A DNA stretch of 64,000 nucleotides from Flavobacterium gillisiae (GTDB lineage Bacteria > Bacteroidota > Bacteroidia > Flavobacteriales > Flavobacteriaceae). Position 1 is the stretch's first letter; every line of letters begins with the position of its first letter. Below the pieces are notes generated by a model. It saw only the letters and a list, made by a program, of their open reading frames with translations. It was not told where the DNA came from and searched no databases. The DNA lies in NCBI RefSeq assembly GCF_900107635.1, contig NZ_FNRD01000004.1, positions 1 to 64,000 on the forward strand, written 5' to 3'. The position numbers and the translations under genes are program-made. Below are positions 42,471-51,482 of this stretch, in pieces.

Positions 42471-43123
42471 TCAACTCTTAAAAAAGTTGAATTGACAATC
42501 CAAATCAAGCGCGAAATCTAAAAAATGAAATAACGAAAATTATAAATAAAGCCTGCAACAAAAGTATTTTTTTGTTGCAGGCTTTCTCTTTTGTAAGGAT
42601 TTAAATCAACATTAATCATTTCAAAAAACAGAATCATACACGACTTTCTATATCTCAATCATCTATAAAATGTCTTCGCCCATTAATTTTCATGTGCAAT
42701 AAAGTAGCATTGTATCATTATTATTAAGTTAATAACGCGAATCAAGGGTTGAGATAAAAATTAGATTACCAATAAGTTAAGCCCAATAGACATATAAAAC
42801 CTATCAGCTGTATATATAAACAATTAGTTAGTTAATTTTTTCACACTGATTCGCATTAATATTTAATGACCTGACAGAAGATTTTTAGATTAAAACCTAC
42901 TTAAAACTGACGATTTTTAATTTATCAACAGATTAAAATCTATTTTTATATAATCTAATGCTTCTCAAAGGGTATCGTTAATACACCATTCTGATAGCTG
43001 ATGCAAGGTCGATTACTATATTATTTATAAAGTTGAAGTATGTTAAATCTTATAGAAATAATAATAGAACGACCTGAAAGTTTAATAAATTTACAATCTT
43101 GAATTGATTACCAATAACTGCCT
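42471..43123. other. 653-bp intergenic region
   Basis: After the amt terminator the stretch is AT-rich and holds no frame, repeat or promoter that I can support. A small RNA cannot be ruled out from sequence alone. Confidence 0.5.
42548..42585 (+). terminator. Strong terminator after amt
   Basis: AAAGCCTGCAACAAAA and TTTTGTTGCAGGCTTT are perfectly complementary around a short loop, with Ts after it. Confidence 0.88.
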
Positions 43124-44227
43124 ATGTCAAAAGAAAAAGTACGTCTAGATAAAACCTGCCTCAATTGTAACCATGTTGCCGACCAACGGTATTGTCCACA
43201 TTGCGGACAGGAAAACACATTGAGCCGCAAGTCTTTTCATCATATCTTTATTCATTTTTTTGAAGACTTAACTCATTACGACAATTCCTTTTGGAAGACA
43301 ATATTTTCTTTGTTTTTTAAACCAGCCGCCTTAACTAAAGCGTACATGTCAGGAAAGCGCTTGTCTTATTTAAATCCTATAAGACTTTATATTTTTATAA
43401 GTTTTGTGACTTTTTTAATGATCTCCTTATTTCCTAACAATCCCGAAAAAGAAATTACAGCCGCTGTTACAAAACAAAAACAAGTAATTATACCCACCAT
43501 AGATTCTTTGCATATAGAAGAAAAGAGTGTGGATGGATTAACAAAGGTCGGTTTGCTATCGCAACAGAACAATGACACGATAAAAAAAATACTACAGCAA
43601 ACAGATAAAATTGAAAAAATAAAAAACGCCCAAACTACTGATTCGATTCCGAAAAAAGAAGTTGCTGATTTTGGATACAAATCCATCAACGAATTAGACT
43701 CCATTCAAAAACATGGAGGTAAAAAGGTACAGGTAAGCAACACTGAATATTGGTTCCTGAAAAAATGGTTAACCGTTAAAGAAGAAAATACAAACGAACA
43801 AATTGTAGAAAAGTTCACTGAATCATTTACAAATAATTTACCGAAATTATTGTTTATGTACATGCCTGTTTTCGCCTTTGTTTTATGGCTTTTTCATGAT
43901 AAGAAAAAATGGTATTACTATGATAGCGGAATCTTTACTCTGCATTATTTTTCATTTATTCTTTTACTGGTGTTGACCCTATTTTTTATTGATAAAATAT
44001 TTATCTTATTTGGGAAAAACCCTATTCTAGAATGGGTACATTTTAGCTTAAAATCGTTGGGGATATTTTGGATGATTTATTATTTCTTTCCGGCACACCG
44101 TCGTTTTTACGGAAACAAATTTATAGTCTCCTTAGCCAAAAGTAGTGCTATCATCATTATTAATTCAGTCGTTATTACCTTCCTATTAGTGCTTTTCGCA
44201 TTATATACGTACAGTAATATTCACTAA
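43124..44227 (+). CDS. DUF3667 domain membrane protein
   Basis: This 367-residue protein begins with a zinc-ribbon-like pair of CxxC motifs (TCLNCNHVADQRYCPHCGQ, with Cys12, 15, 24 and 27). Conserved DUF3667 residues follow (SFHHIFIHFFEDLTHYDNSF and SYLNPIRLYIFISFVTFL). After a charged, partly repetitive stretch (150-230) come four hydrophobic segments to the C-terminus. The family is common in Bacteroidota and has no known activity. A terminator hairpin follows at 44276-44314. Confidence 0.85.
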   Translation: MSKEKVRLDKTCLNCNHVADQRYCPHCGQENTLSRKSFHHIFIHFFEDLTHYDNSFWKTIFSLFFKPAALTKAYMSGKRLSYLNPIRLYIFISFVTFLMISLFPNNPEKEITAAVTKQKQVIIPTIDSLHIEEKSVDGLTKVGLLSQQNNDTIKKILQQTDKIEKIKNAQTTDSIPKKEVADFGYKSINELDSIQKHGGKKVQVSNTEYWFLKKWLTVKEENTNEQIVEKFTESFTNNLPKLLFMYMPVFAFVLWLFHDKKKWYYYDSGIFTLHYFSFILLLVLTLFFIDKIFILFGKNPILEWVHFSLKSLGIFWMIYYFFPAHRRFYGNKFIVSLAKSSAIIIINSVVITFLLVLFALYTYSNIH

Positions 44228-44275
44228 AATAGTGTTCGTACTTTTTTATAATCGCTTAGGTAGACACTAAAAAAC

Positions 44276-44314
44276 TGCTACTGCAAAAGAACTTTATGAT
44301 CTTTTGTAGTAGCA
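44276..44314. terminator. Bidirectional terminator hairpin
   Basis: TGCTACTGCAAAAGA pairs with TCTTTTGTAGTAGCA (one G-U pair). It lies between two converging genes. Confidence 0.78.
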
Positions 44315-44318
44315 ATAA

Positions 44319-44675
44319 CTATCCATTGTCTTCTTCCAAATCGTTGTGGTTATCACCGCCAATACTGTAGTGGTTATTTTCTTCATCCTCGCTTCCTATT
44401 TCCTCTTGCGCATCGTCTAATTCTGACCCTGGAATATCTAAATCTCCTCCTGACATATCTTCTTCGAAATTTTTTTCATTGAATTCTGTTCGGTTATTAA
44501 TTTCAACTGGTATTTTCTTTTTAGTGATATCCGCAGGATTGATATCCCCTTCCTTATGTCCTTTATTGTAGATATCTTCACTTGGCGGATAGTTCAAAGA
44601 ATCCGGTAATTTATCTTTATCTGCTTCTTCCGTTTTCTGAGATTTAGGACTTGGTTTATTATCTTTATTTTCCAT
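44319..44675 (-). CDS. Acidic, probably disordered small protein
   Basis: This 118-residue protein is rich in Asp, Glu, Asn and Lys, with few hydrophobic residues. It starts MENKDNKPSPKSQKTEEADK and ends HYSIGGDNHNDLEEDNG. No signal or membrane segment is visible. Composition suggests intrinsic disorder. I do not recognise a family, though similar short acidic proteins occur in related bacteria. It converges on the DUF3667 gene and the two share a terminator. Confidence 0.65.
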   Translation of the reverse strand: MENKDNKPSPKSQKTEEADKDKLPDSLNYPPSEDIYNKGHKEGDINPADITKKKIPVEINNRTEFNEKNFEEDMSGGDLDIPGSELDDAQEEIGSEDEENNHYSIGGDNHNDLEEDNG

Positions 44676-44970
44676 CTTACTTAAGGTTTTAACTAATTGA
44701 TATATAATACACTAAGTTAGTGATTAATTTACAAAAACAGTCGTTACATCTTTGTTTAAATACAATGAGATAATTAACACTTCTTCTGAAAGTCCATTTG
44801 ACGTAAGTTCAACACCTCTTATTTGTTTACAAATAAAATAGCTAGTATGTCAACCTAAAATACCATCCTGCTTATTACAGTTTGTACCTAATAAATGACT
44901 AAATTTATACTACTAAAAAAGGGTGCTATTTTCATCTTGTTTTTTTCACTAATCTTAAAACAATACAAAC

Positions 44971-45231
44971 ATGAGTTTACTATCACAAAATGTTATTCCA
45001 GGAAATCACGGTAAAACTTTTGGAACAAACGCGATGGAAGAAAACGATTTAACAGCAATTAAAAACAGCCTATTAGAATTAGAAGGAATTGTTGACATTA
45101 TCCTCAATACTGAAATTTTTCCTCGAGAATTTACGGTACATACAAACCAAATCGTTTCATTAGCAGATATTGAACACAAAGTAAAAAGTGTGGGGTTTCA
45201 TGCTATCGCAAAAGAGACGTTTGAGCTATAG
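44971..45231 (+). CDS. HMA-like small protein without the CxxC motif
   Basis: The 86 residues look like a ferredoxin-like HMA fold. The pattern LLELEGIVDIILNTEIFPREFTVHT is followed by LADIEHKVKSVGFHAI, as in metal-binding HMA domains. The usual metal site MxCxxC is absent, and the N-terminal part has no cysteine at all. It may therefore be a regulatory or degenerate relative. It lies near the arsenic operon but appears transcribed separately. Function is unknown. Confidence 0.6.
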   Translation: MSLLSQNVIPGNHGKTFGTNAMEENDLTAIKNSLLELEGIVDIILNTEIFPREFTVHTNQIVSLADIEHKVKSVGFHAIAKETFEL

Positions 45232-45282
45232 CAGTGTTCAGAAATAAACTACCTCCGAGCATAGCCTAGTACTAGTAAAATA

Positions 45283-45342
45283 ATTGCCATAGATTCACTG
45301 ATTTCCAAAAAATTATTTTTTTAATCTATAAATCTATGGCAA
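45283..45342. other. Long-loop inverted repeat upstream of the ars operon
   Basis: TTGCCATAGATT (45283-45294) is perfectly complementary to AATCTATGGCAA (45331-45342) across 36 bases. It lies in the space before the ars promoter, 52 bases after the HMA-like gene. It could terminate that gene. Confidence 0.4.
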
Positions 45343-45476
45343 ATAAAAAGCGAAACCGCGTTACTAGGAGTTAAAACTAAAAGAGATAAAAAGATACCAG
45401 GAGCTAGCTAGTTCAACTAAACAAGAGTATTCTCCACTACTCTTATTATGTTTCACAAAAATAATCATACTAAAGT

Positions 45477-45513
45477 TTGCCTGTCGACAAACTATATCGT
45501 AATATTGCAATAT
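45477..45513 (+). promoter_or_regulatory. ars promoter with palindromic ArsR operator
   Basis: TTG at 45477-45479 and TAATATTG at 45500-45507 form a promoter with 20-base spacing. The perfect 12-bp palindrome ATATTGCAATAT (45502-45513) overlaps the -7 region and the likely transcription start, as expected for a repressor site. The ATG at 45526 follows within a short leader. Confidence 0.6.
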
Positions 45514-45525
45514 AAATATATAACG

Positions 45526-45858
45526 ATGGGAGTTACTAAAACAGAACATTTTACCGAAGAGCAAAATGAGTTGGCAATCTTGGCGAAAGCAATTGGCCAT
45601 CCGGCTCGTATTGCCATAATTCAGCATCTTATAAAAGTAAACAGCTGTGTTTGCGGAGATATTGTAAACGAATTGCCCCTTGCACAACCTACCGTATCCC
45701 AACACTTAAAGGAATTAAAAAACGCCGGACTCATCAAAGGTAGTTTTGAAGGTAACGCGATTTGTTATTGTCTAGACGAAGAAGGCTTCAATAAAATTCG
45801 TGGCTTCTTCAACCAAGTAAACACCTATTTAGAAAACAAAAAAAATCAATGTTGTTAA
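45526..45858 (+). CDS. arsR: ArsR-family metalloregulator
   Basis: From the ATG at 45526 the repressor has 110 residues. A longer frame starting at 45448 would cover the promoter and is rejected. The winged helix-turn-helix reads IVNELPLAQPTVSQHLKEL, and the motif CVC (Cys41, Cys43) just before it can bind As(III) and release DNA. The C-terminus carries another cysteine pair (KNQCC). It is the first gene of the ars operon and probably binds the palindrome at 45502-45513, repressing its own operon until arsenite is present. Confidence 0.88.
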   Translation: MGVTKTEHFTEEQNELAILAKAIGHPARIAIIQHLIKVNSCVCGDIVNELPLAQPTVSQHLKELKNAGLIKGSFEGNAICYCLDEEGFNKIRGFFNQVNTYLENKKNQCC

Positions 45859-45876
45859 TTTTTAAAATATAAAATA

Positions 45877-46347
45877 ATGAAGTTATCAGAAATTAAAAAA
45901 CAGCTAAGCACATTAGAAAATGTAACTTTCCAATTGCCAAATGGCACTTATGTACCAGAACATTTTCACGTTACTGAAGTAGGTTTAATCACCAAAAACT
46001 TCATTGACTGCGGAGGAAAAGTAAGAAACGAAACCGTGGTAAACTTCCAGTTGTGGGATGCCAATGACTTTGAACACCGTTTAAAACCAAAGAAACTATT
46101 GGATATTATCACACTATCTGAAAAAGTTCTAGGAATTGAAGACCACGAAATAGAAGTAGAGTACCAAGCAGAAACTATTGGTAAATACGACTTAGGATTC
46201 AACGGAAAGGATTTTACACTATTGAACAAACAAACCGCTTGCCTAGCAGAAGACGCATGTGGAATTCCGCAAGAAAAGCAAAAAACAAAACTATCTGAAA
46301 TTCCAACTCAAACGAATAGCTGTACTCCTGGTGGAGGCTGTTGTTAA
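45877..46347 (+). CDS. DUF6428 family protein with a Cys-rich tail
   Basis: This 156-residue protein is 18 bases after arsR. The main domain starts MKLSEIKKQLSTLENVTFQL and includes GTYVPEHFHVTEVGLITKNF, which I recognise as DUF6428. The fold may be related to a cupin-like or arsenate-linked domain, but no activity is known. The tail ends with cysteines (SCTPGGGCC) that could bind arsenite, and two more cysteines occur at ACLAEDAC. Its constant place inside ars operons is known from related genomes. A role as a metalloid chaperone or sensor is inferred. Confidence 0.75.
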   Translation: MKLSEIKKQLSTLENVTFQLPNGTYVPEHFHVTEVGLITKNFIDCGGKVRNETVVNFQLWDANDFEHRLKPKKLLDIITLSEKVLGIEDHEIEVEYQAETIGKYDLGFNGKDFTLLNKQTACLAEDACGIPQEKQKTKLSEIPTQTNSCTPGGGCC

Positions 46348-46365
46348 CTAAAATCTACTCCGTGT

Positions 46366-46998
46366 ATGACACAATCTAATACTAGTGTATTCCCTTCGAT
46401 AGAAAATGAAATTAGCTCCTTTCAATTCGGGACTATTACTCCCGAACGAATAGCAATACTGCTACCACTTATTGATTTTATTCAAGAGAAAGTAAATAAA
46501 GAACAAGACATCCGACTCAACTTTATTTGTACCCACAACTCAAGAAGGAGCCATTTATCGCAAGTTTGGGCACAAACAGCAGCAGCACATTTTAATGTGA
46601 AAAACGTGTATTGTTATTCCGGCGGGACAGAAGCTACGGCATTATTCCCCATGGCTGCGAAAACATTAGAACAATCAGGATTCCAACTGAAACCACTTTC
46701 TGAAGGTACGAATCCCGTTTACAGCATAAAATATAGTGAAAATGAACATCCTATTATTGGGTTTTCTAAAACCTATGACGACAGTTTTAATCCGCAATCC
46801 GACTTTGCAGCAATATTGACTTGCTCAAGTGCTGATAACGGCTGCCCATTTATTGCTGGTGCTGAAAAACGCATTCCTATCACTTTTGAAGACCCAAAGG
46901 CATTTGATAATACACCCCAACAAGAAGAAAAATACAAAGAAAGAAGCATCCAAATTGCTACGGAGCTTTTCTATGTATTCTCACAAATAAAAAAATAA
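46366..46998 (+). CDS. Arsenate-reductase-like low-molecular-weight phosphatase
   Basis: This 210-residue protein has the phosphatase/ArsC P-loop C-x5-R: Cys55 to Arg61 in [13 protein letters not shown]. The loop [21 protein letters not shown] and the later FEDPKAFDN match the second conserved Asp region of the family. The protein is larger than the usual 130-140-residue ArsC of the thioredoxin type, with an extra N-terminal helical part. It would reduce arsenate to arsenite, which the next gene exports. It is 18 bases after the DUF6428 gene and one base before acr3. Confidence 0.85.
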   Translation: MTQSNTSVFPSIENEISSFQFGTITPERIAILLPLIDFIQEKVNKEQDIRLNFICTHNSRRSHLSQVWAQTAAAHFNVKNVYCYSGGTEATALFPMAAKTLEQSGFQLKPLSEGTNPVYSIKYSENEHPIIGFSKTYDDSFNPQSDFAAILTCSSADNGCPFIAGAEKRIPITFEDPKAFDNTPQQEEKYKERSIQIATELFYVFSQIKK

Positions 46999-46999
46999 T

Positions 47000-48070
47000 A
47001 TGTCTGCAACTAATTGCGCTCCTGCATTGAACCGAAAAAAACTAGGGTTTCTCGATAGTTATTTAACCCTTTGGATATTCCTTGCCATGGCAATAGGTGT
47101 TGCCATCGGGAACTTCTTCCCCTCTAGCGGAGACTTTATCAATTCCTTTTCAAGTGGTACCACTAATATCCCGTTGGCAATTGGACTTATCCTAATGATG
47201 TATCCGCCATTGGCAAAAGTGAAATACGAACAAATGGGAGAAGTCTTTAAAAACACAAAAGTGCTAGGTGCTTCCCTATTCTTGAATTGGGTTTTAGGCC
47301 CAATCTTAATGTTTGCCTTGGCGCTCATTTTCCTCAATGGCTATCCTGAATACATGATTGGCGTTATCCTTATTGGGCTCGCTCGCTGTATTGCTATGGT
47401 TGTAGTTTGGAACGACCTTGCAGATGGAGACAGAGAATATGCAGCTGGACTAATTGCCTTAAACAGTATTTTTCAAGTACTGCTTTATAGTGTTTATGCG
47501 TATATTTTTATCACCGTACTTCCACCCTATTTTGGCTACACCGGTTTTGAAGTCAACATCAGTATTGGACAAATTGCCGAGAGTGTTGGTATTTATTTAG
47601 GAATTCCCTTTGCGTTGGGAATCATCAGTCGATATGCTTTAATTCATTTAAAAGGCGAAGACTGGTTCCAGAATAAATACGTCCCTTTCATCTCCCCAAT
47701 TACCCTGATCGCCTTATTATTCACGATTGTGATCATGTTTAGCCTAAAAGGAGAATTAATCGTTCAAATCCCGATGGATGTCGTTCGAATCGCCATTCCT
47801 CTTGTTATCTACTTCACTTTGATGTTTGTTTTGAGCTTCATGGTCGGGAAATACTTTGGCGCCGACTATTCTAAAAGTACTGCTATTGCCTTTACAGCCA
47901 CAGGAAACAATTTTGAATTGGCCATCGCAGTTGCAATTGGTGTGTTTGGCATCAACAGCGGACAAGCTTTTGCAGGGGTTATAGGCCCATTAGTAGAAGT
48001 TCCGGCATTGATCGCCTTAGTGAATGTCGCTTTTTGGTTTCGAAAAAAATACTATCCCACTACGGCATAA
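47000..48070 (+). CDS. acr3: ACR3 family arsenite efflux transporter
   Basis: This 356-residue inner-membrane transporter has about ten membrane segments. The residue known to be essential in Acr3, a Cys in the fourth helix, is Cys130 in [14 protein letters not shown]. The acidic residue near the end, in [14 protein letters not shown], matches the second essential position. It exports arsenite using the proton gradient. The ATG comes one base after the previous stop, so it is translationally coupled to the arsC-like gene. A terminator hairpin follows at 48096-48137. Confidence 0.92.
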   Translation: MSATNCAPALNRKKLGFLDSYLTLWIFLAMAIGVAIGNFFPSSGDFINSFSSGTTNIPLAIGLILMMYPPLAKVKYEQMGEVFKNTKVLGASLFLNWVLGPILMFALALIFLNGYPEYMIGVILIGLARCIAMVVVWNDLADGDREYAAGLIALNSIFQVLLYSVYAYIFITVLPPYFGYTGFEVNISIGQIAESVGIYLGIPFALGIISRYALIHLKGEDWFQNKYVPFISPITLIALLFTIVIMFSLKGELIVQIPMDVVRIAIPLVIYFTLMFVLSFMVGKYFGADYSKSTAIAFTATGNNFELAIAVAIGVFGINSGQAFAGVIGPLVEVPALIALVNVAFWFRKKYYPTTA

Positions 48071-48095
48071 AAATCACATTATCATAAAATATAGC

Positions 48096-48137
48096 AACCA
48101 TCCTTTTATTTCAAAATAAGAGGGTGGTTTATTTTTT
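48096..48137 (+). terminator. Terminator of the ars operon
   Basis: AACCATCCTTTTATT pairs with AATAAGAGGGTGGTT (with one mismatch and one G-U pair), followed by a T run. It abuts intergenic element copy B. Confidence 0.72.
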
Positions 48138-48223
48138 AGGAGCTATTTCCCGCTTTCCGCTATATCTTTACACCTGCCAAAAACGGCAGCTATAAAGGAT
48201 GCCGCTTCTATCGGGGCTAGGGC
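48138..48223 (+). repeat. Intergenic element, copy B, with short hairpin core
   Basis: The left arm is AGGAGCTATTTCCCGCTTTC then CGCTATATC. The core runs from ATCTTTA to TAAAGGAT and holds the small hairpin CTGCC-AAAAAC-GGCAG. The right arm is GCCGCTTCTATCGGGGCTAG. The left arm matches copy A on the opposite strand. The right arm matches copy C. Confidence 0.72.
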
Positions 48224-48321
48224 ATTTCGTGGTAAAATGAAGGTCTAAATCTTAAATGCAATAAAACAGCTATATTAGCGTACTAGAACCGTTTTACTTC
48301 AATAAAACAAATTTACAAATA

Positions 48322-48756
48322 ATGGACAACGAATTAATAGCTCCAACAAGTTGGTGGAAAACTAATTGGAAATGGTTTGTACCCACTTGTATCGTGCTAT
48401 TTACAATTGTCGCAACTTTGCTAGCGACAACTAGCATTGATGGCACCGCTAGCAATTTTGCGCAAGCGTATTCCGAGGATTCTCTATATACTAAAGCAAT
48501 TGAAAAAGTAAATGCAAACCACAGAGCAAAAACAATCCTTGGAGAAATAGAGCCCATTGGCAAATTAGCCATTCTAGAAGGAGATGCAAAATACACAAAT
48601 GATAATACGTCTGTCGAAATAACAATTAGAATCAAAGGCAGCAAAGCAAATGGTAAAATGGATATTTCAGCTTACAAAAACGGAACACAATGGGAATACA
48701 AAAGAATAACGATTCGAATAAAACAACCCAAAGAAGAAATTGCAATTATTGATTAA
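48322..48756 (+). CDS. Coa1-like membrane protein
   Basis: This 144-residue protein has one membrane helix near the N-terminus (FVPTCIVLFTIVATLLATTS) after the motif TSWWKTNWKW. The C-terminal domain follows, with ILGEIEPIGKLAILEGDA and KANGKMDISAYKNGTQWEYKR. I recognise the cytochrome c oxidase assembly factor Coa1 family (PF08695), widespread in bacteria with unknown function. In mitochondria Coa1 helps assemble Cox1. A link to respiration here is only a family-level inference. Confidence 0.78.
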   Translation: MDNELIAPTSWWKTNWKWFVPTCIVLFTIVATLLATTSIDGTASNFAQAYSEDSLYTKAIEKVNANHRAKTILGEIEPIGKLAILEGDAKYTNDNTSVEITIRIKGSKANGKMDISAYKNGTQWEYKRITIRIKQPKEEIAIID

Positions 48757-48778
48757 TGTTATCACTTTAAAAAAGCAA

Positions 48779-49153
48779 TTACAACTTAGTTGATTTACCT
48801 ACCGTTAAGTAAATATGGTTGTTAGGATATAGAAATTCCATCTTAGTGTTCTGTTTGTTAATTTTCATATCAACAGTACCTTTCTCGTTTTCCAAAGAAT
48901 AAAGTATGTAATTAGGATCCGGAGAATAGACCACTGATTTCATAATTTTATATTTCAATTTCATATTAGTAAAAAAGAATACCACGTCATTCTTTTTTCT
49001 ATCGAGGAACACAAACGAATATTCATTTCCTGAAATATCGCATTCTCCAATCTTAAAAGGAAATTCGTCAACACAATAACGTTGTACATTAAACACCTGT
49101 TCTTGAGAATACATAGAACCCGACAACAATAATAGAGCGATAAAATACTTCAT
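48779..49153 (-). CDS. Small secreted protein of unknown function
   Basis: From the ATG at 49153 the protein has 124 residues, starting with signal peptide MKYFIALLLLSGSMYSQEQV. A longer frame from 49216 would put 21 residues before the signal and is rejected. The mature part has two cysteines (QRYCVDEFPF and GECDISGNEY) likely to pair, and a beta-rich sequence. I do not recognise a family. It converges on the Coa1-like gene. Confidence 0.65.
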   Translation of the reverse strand: MKYFIALLLLSGSMYSQEQVFNVQRYCVDEFPFKIGECDISGNEYSFVFLDRKKNDVVFFFTNMKLKYKIMKSVVYSPDPNYILYSLENEKGTVDMKINKQNTKMEFLYPNNHIYLTVGKSTKL

Positions 49154-49391
49154 GGTTTTTGCTTTTCTTAAATTGTACAAGAGTAATACAATCCGATTCA
49201 CTAATACAAAAGACATGCCATTAAAAAAAATAACTTAGACTATAGCCTTCTGCTTTTTTACTTAAAGGACCGCTTTCCTTCTTTAGGATATAAAAAAAAA
49301 TCGTTCCTTTGAAAACTATTTTACAATAGCTAAGGAAATAAGATTTGAAGCTTGTATCAAAGTACAGATTAAAATAAATTTTATATAAATC

Positions 49392-50441
49392 ATGGGTTTA
49401 AAAACAGACATTAACGCATTAAGACGAAAACTAATGCGTCGCCTTACGAAGAACGTCGGGGCTTCACAATTTGATCAAAATATCGATTTGACAAAAGTGG
49501 AGTTTAAAAAAATTCTAATTTGTAGACCCAACCCTAGATTAGGAAATCAATTGTTAATCACTCCGCTAGTGCAGGATGTTATTGCAACTTTTCCTGACTG
49601 TGAAATAGATTTATTTGTCAATGGTGGCTTAGCGCCTATTATTTTTCAAAATTACACTAACATCAATCGAGTTATAAAACTCCCAAGAAAACCTTTTAAA
49701 GAGATTACTAAATACGTTAAAGGTTGGCTTTCCTTAAAAAAATACAGTTATGACATTGTGATAAATGTAGTGGAGAATTCTTCGTCTGGAAGATTATCTG
49801 CGCAATTTGTGAATTCAAAATATAAGTTTTTTGGAGATGATGTTGATGATATTCAATTGAAGTACAACGATTATGAGCATATTGCTAAATACCCCGTGTA
49901 CAACTTTAGGCATTATTTAACTAAACTTGGATTCAAAGAAAACAATAGCCCTGTTCCTCATTTAGACTTGAAGTTAAGTCCTTCAGAACTTGCGGAAGCT
50001 AAAAAGACACTACATACTATTGTACAAAACGATAAAAAAACCATTTGCATCTTTACTTTTGCTACAGCGGACAAATGCTATCCGGAATCCTGGTGGGCAC
50101 CTTTTTATGACCGATTAAAAGCAGAATATTCAGACTACAATATCATCGAAGTGTTACCCGTGGAAAACGTTTCCCAAATAGGTTTCAAAGCACCAACATT
50201 TTACAGTAAAGATGTTCGCGAAATAGGCGCGCTTATGGCAAATACAGAAGTTTTTATAGGAGGCGATAGCGGAATTATGCATTTGGCCAGCGCTTCGAAA
50301 GTACCTACTGTTGGTCTTTTTTCTCGTGATAATATAAAGATGTATCAACCTTATGGAAACGGTAGTATAGCCATAAATACCAACACTGATTCTATTGATG
50401 ACTACATTGCCGTATTAGATAATATTCTAAAGAAAAATTAA
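49392..50441 (+). CDS. Glycosyltransferase family 9 protein (heptosyltransferase-like)
   Basis: This 349-residue GT-B enzyme resembles the ADP-heptose:LPS heptosyltransferases. The N-terminal domain has ILICRPNPRLGNQLLITPL at about 38-56, in the position of the LGD motif. The C-terminal domain has FIGGDSGIMHLASASKVPTV, the conserved sugar-nucleotide site. It probably adds a sugar to the lipopolysaccharide core or a similar glycan. The exact sugar is unknown. It is a single gene followed by a perfect terminator. Confidence 0.87.
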   Translation: MGLKTDINALRRKLMRRLTKNVGASQFDQNIDLTKVEFKKILICRPNPRLGNQLLITPLVQDVIATFPDCEIDLFVNGGLAPIIFQNYTNINRVIKLPRKPFKEITKYVKGWLSLKKYSYDIVINVVENSSSGRLSAQFVNSKYKFFGDDVDDIQLKYNDYEHIAKYPVYNFRHYLTKLGFKENNSPVPHLDLKLSPSELAEAKKTLHTIVQNDKKTICIFTFATADKCYPESWWAPFYDRLKAEYSDYNIIEVLPVENVSQIGFKAPTFYSKDVREIGALMANTEVFIGGDSGIMHLASASKVPTVGLFSRDNIKMYQPYGNGSIAINTNTDSIDDYIAVLDNILKKN

Positions 50442-50477
50442 TTTTATAAATTAAATCTCTACAAAGTGGATTTTTAT

Positions 50478-50510
50478 AAATGGATTCGATGAAAGTCGAA
50501 TCCATTTTTA
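50478..50510 (+). terminator. Terminator after the GT9 gene
   Basis: AAATGGATTCGA pairs perfectly with TCGAATCCATTT around 6 bases, then Ts. Confidence 0.85.
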
Positions 50511-50561
50511 TATTACATAATCATTTGTTTTACTACTTTTACAACTCATAAAAATAAAACT

Positions 50562-51380
50562 ATGTCTGTCGCAAAAAAAGATTATAAAAGAATTACCACT
50601 AAGTCCTTAATTGAAATGAAAGCAAATGGAGAAAAAATCTCTATGCTGACCGCTTATGATTACACCATGGCTAAAATTGTGGATACAGCCGGTATTGATG
50701 TTATTCTTGTGGGTGATTCTGCTTCAAATGTGATGGCTGGACATGAGACAACTTTACCAATTACATTAGACCAAATGATTTACCATGCCTCTTCGGTTGT
50801 TAGAGCAATTGAAAGAGCTTTAGTTGTAGTAGATTTACCTTTTGGAAGTTACCAATCAGATCCGAAGGAAGCTTTGCGTTCTTCCATTAGAATTATGAAA
50901 GAAAGCGGTGGACATGCCGTAAAACTGGAAGGTGGAAAAGAAATTAAAGAGTCAATTAAAAAAATATTAAATGCAGGTATTCCAGTTATGGGGCATTTGG
51001 GTTTAACACCGCAATCCATCTATAAATTTGGAACCTATACCGTTCGTGCCAAAGAAGAAGAAGAAGCAGATAAATTAGTTGAAGATGCTAAACTGTTAGA
51101 AAGACTAGGTTGTTTTGCTTTGGTTTTAGAAAAAATCCCTGCTCATTTAGCTGAAAAAGTGGCTAAAAGTATTTCGATTCCAGTAATAGGAATTGGTGCT
51201 GGAGGTGGCGTTGACGGGCAAGTGCTTGTTATTCATGACATGTTAGGGATGAACAATGAATTTAGCCCTCGTTTCCTGAGAAGATACATGAATTTATATG
51301 ATGATATGACGAGCGCCATTGGTCAATATGTTGCCGATGTAAAATCGAGTGACTTCCCTAATGACAAGGAACAATATTAA
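50562..51380 (+). CDS. panB: 3-methyl-2-oxobutanoate hydroxymethyltransferase
   Basis: This 272-residue enzyme makes ketopantoate from 2-oxoisovalerate and methylene-THF, the first committed step to pantothenate and CoA. The metal-binding motif is [20 protein letters not shown]. The signature [17 protein letters not shown] is typical of PanB. Catalytic Glu is expected in [14 protein letters not shown]. The length is typical. It is a single gene, with panC and panD elsewhere. Confidence 0.92.
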   Translation: MSVAKKDYKRITTKSLIEMKANGEKISMLTAYDYTMAKIVDTAGIDVILVGDSASNVMAGHETTLPITLDQMIYHASSVVRAIERALVVVDLPFGSYQSDPKEALRSSIRIMKESGGHAVKLEGGKEIKESIKKILNAGIPVMGHLGLTPQSIYKFGTYTVRAKEEEEADKLVEDAKLLERLGCFALVLEKIPAHLAEKVAKSISIPVIGIGAGGGVDGQVLVIHDMLGMNNEFSPRFLRRYMNLYDDMTSAIGQYVADVKSSDFPNDKEQY

Positions 51381-51392
51381 AAATAGAATAGC

Positions 51393-51428
51393 AACTCCTT
51401 AAACTAGTACACTTAATTTTAAGGAGTT
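51393..51428 (+). terminator. Inverted repeat after panB
   Basis: AACTCCTTAA pairs perfectly with TTAAGGAGTT across 16 bases. There is no T tract after it, so terminator activity is uncertain. Confidence 0.4.
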
Positions 51429-51482
51429 GATATTGAAAGATAACAATACCTTTCTCGCAATACCTAAATTATAAAATTCATT

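Noticed and set aside
42471..43123. Possible small RNA in the long gap after amt
   Set aside because: I found no convincing promoter-terminator pair or stable hairpin beyond the amt terminator.
45448..45525. N-terminal extension of ArsR by 26 residues
   Set aside because: The extension would cover the promoter and operator palindrome. The ATG at 45526 gives a normal ArsR N-terminus.
45364..45705. Minus-strand 113-codon frame at the start of arsR
   Set aside because: It covers the ars promoter and the arsR 5' part. The plus-strand ArsR protein is clear.
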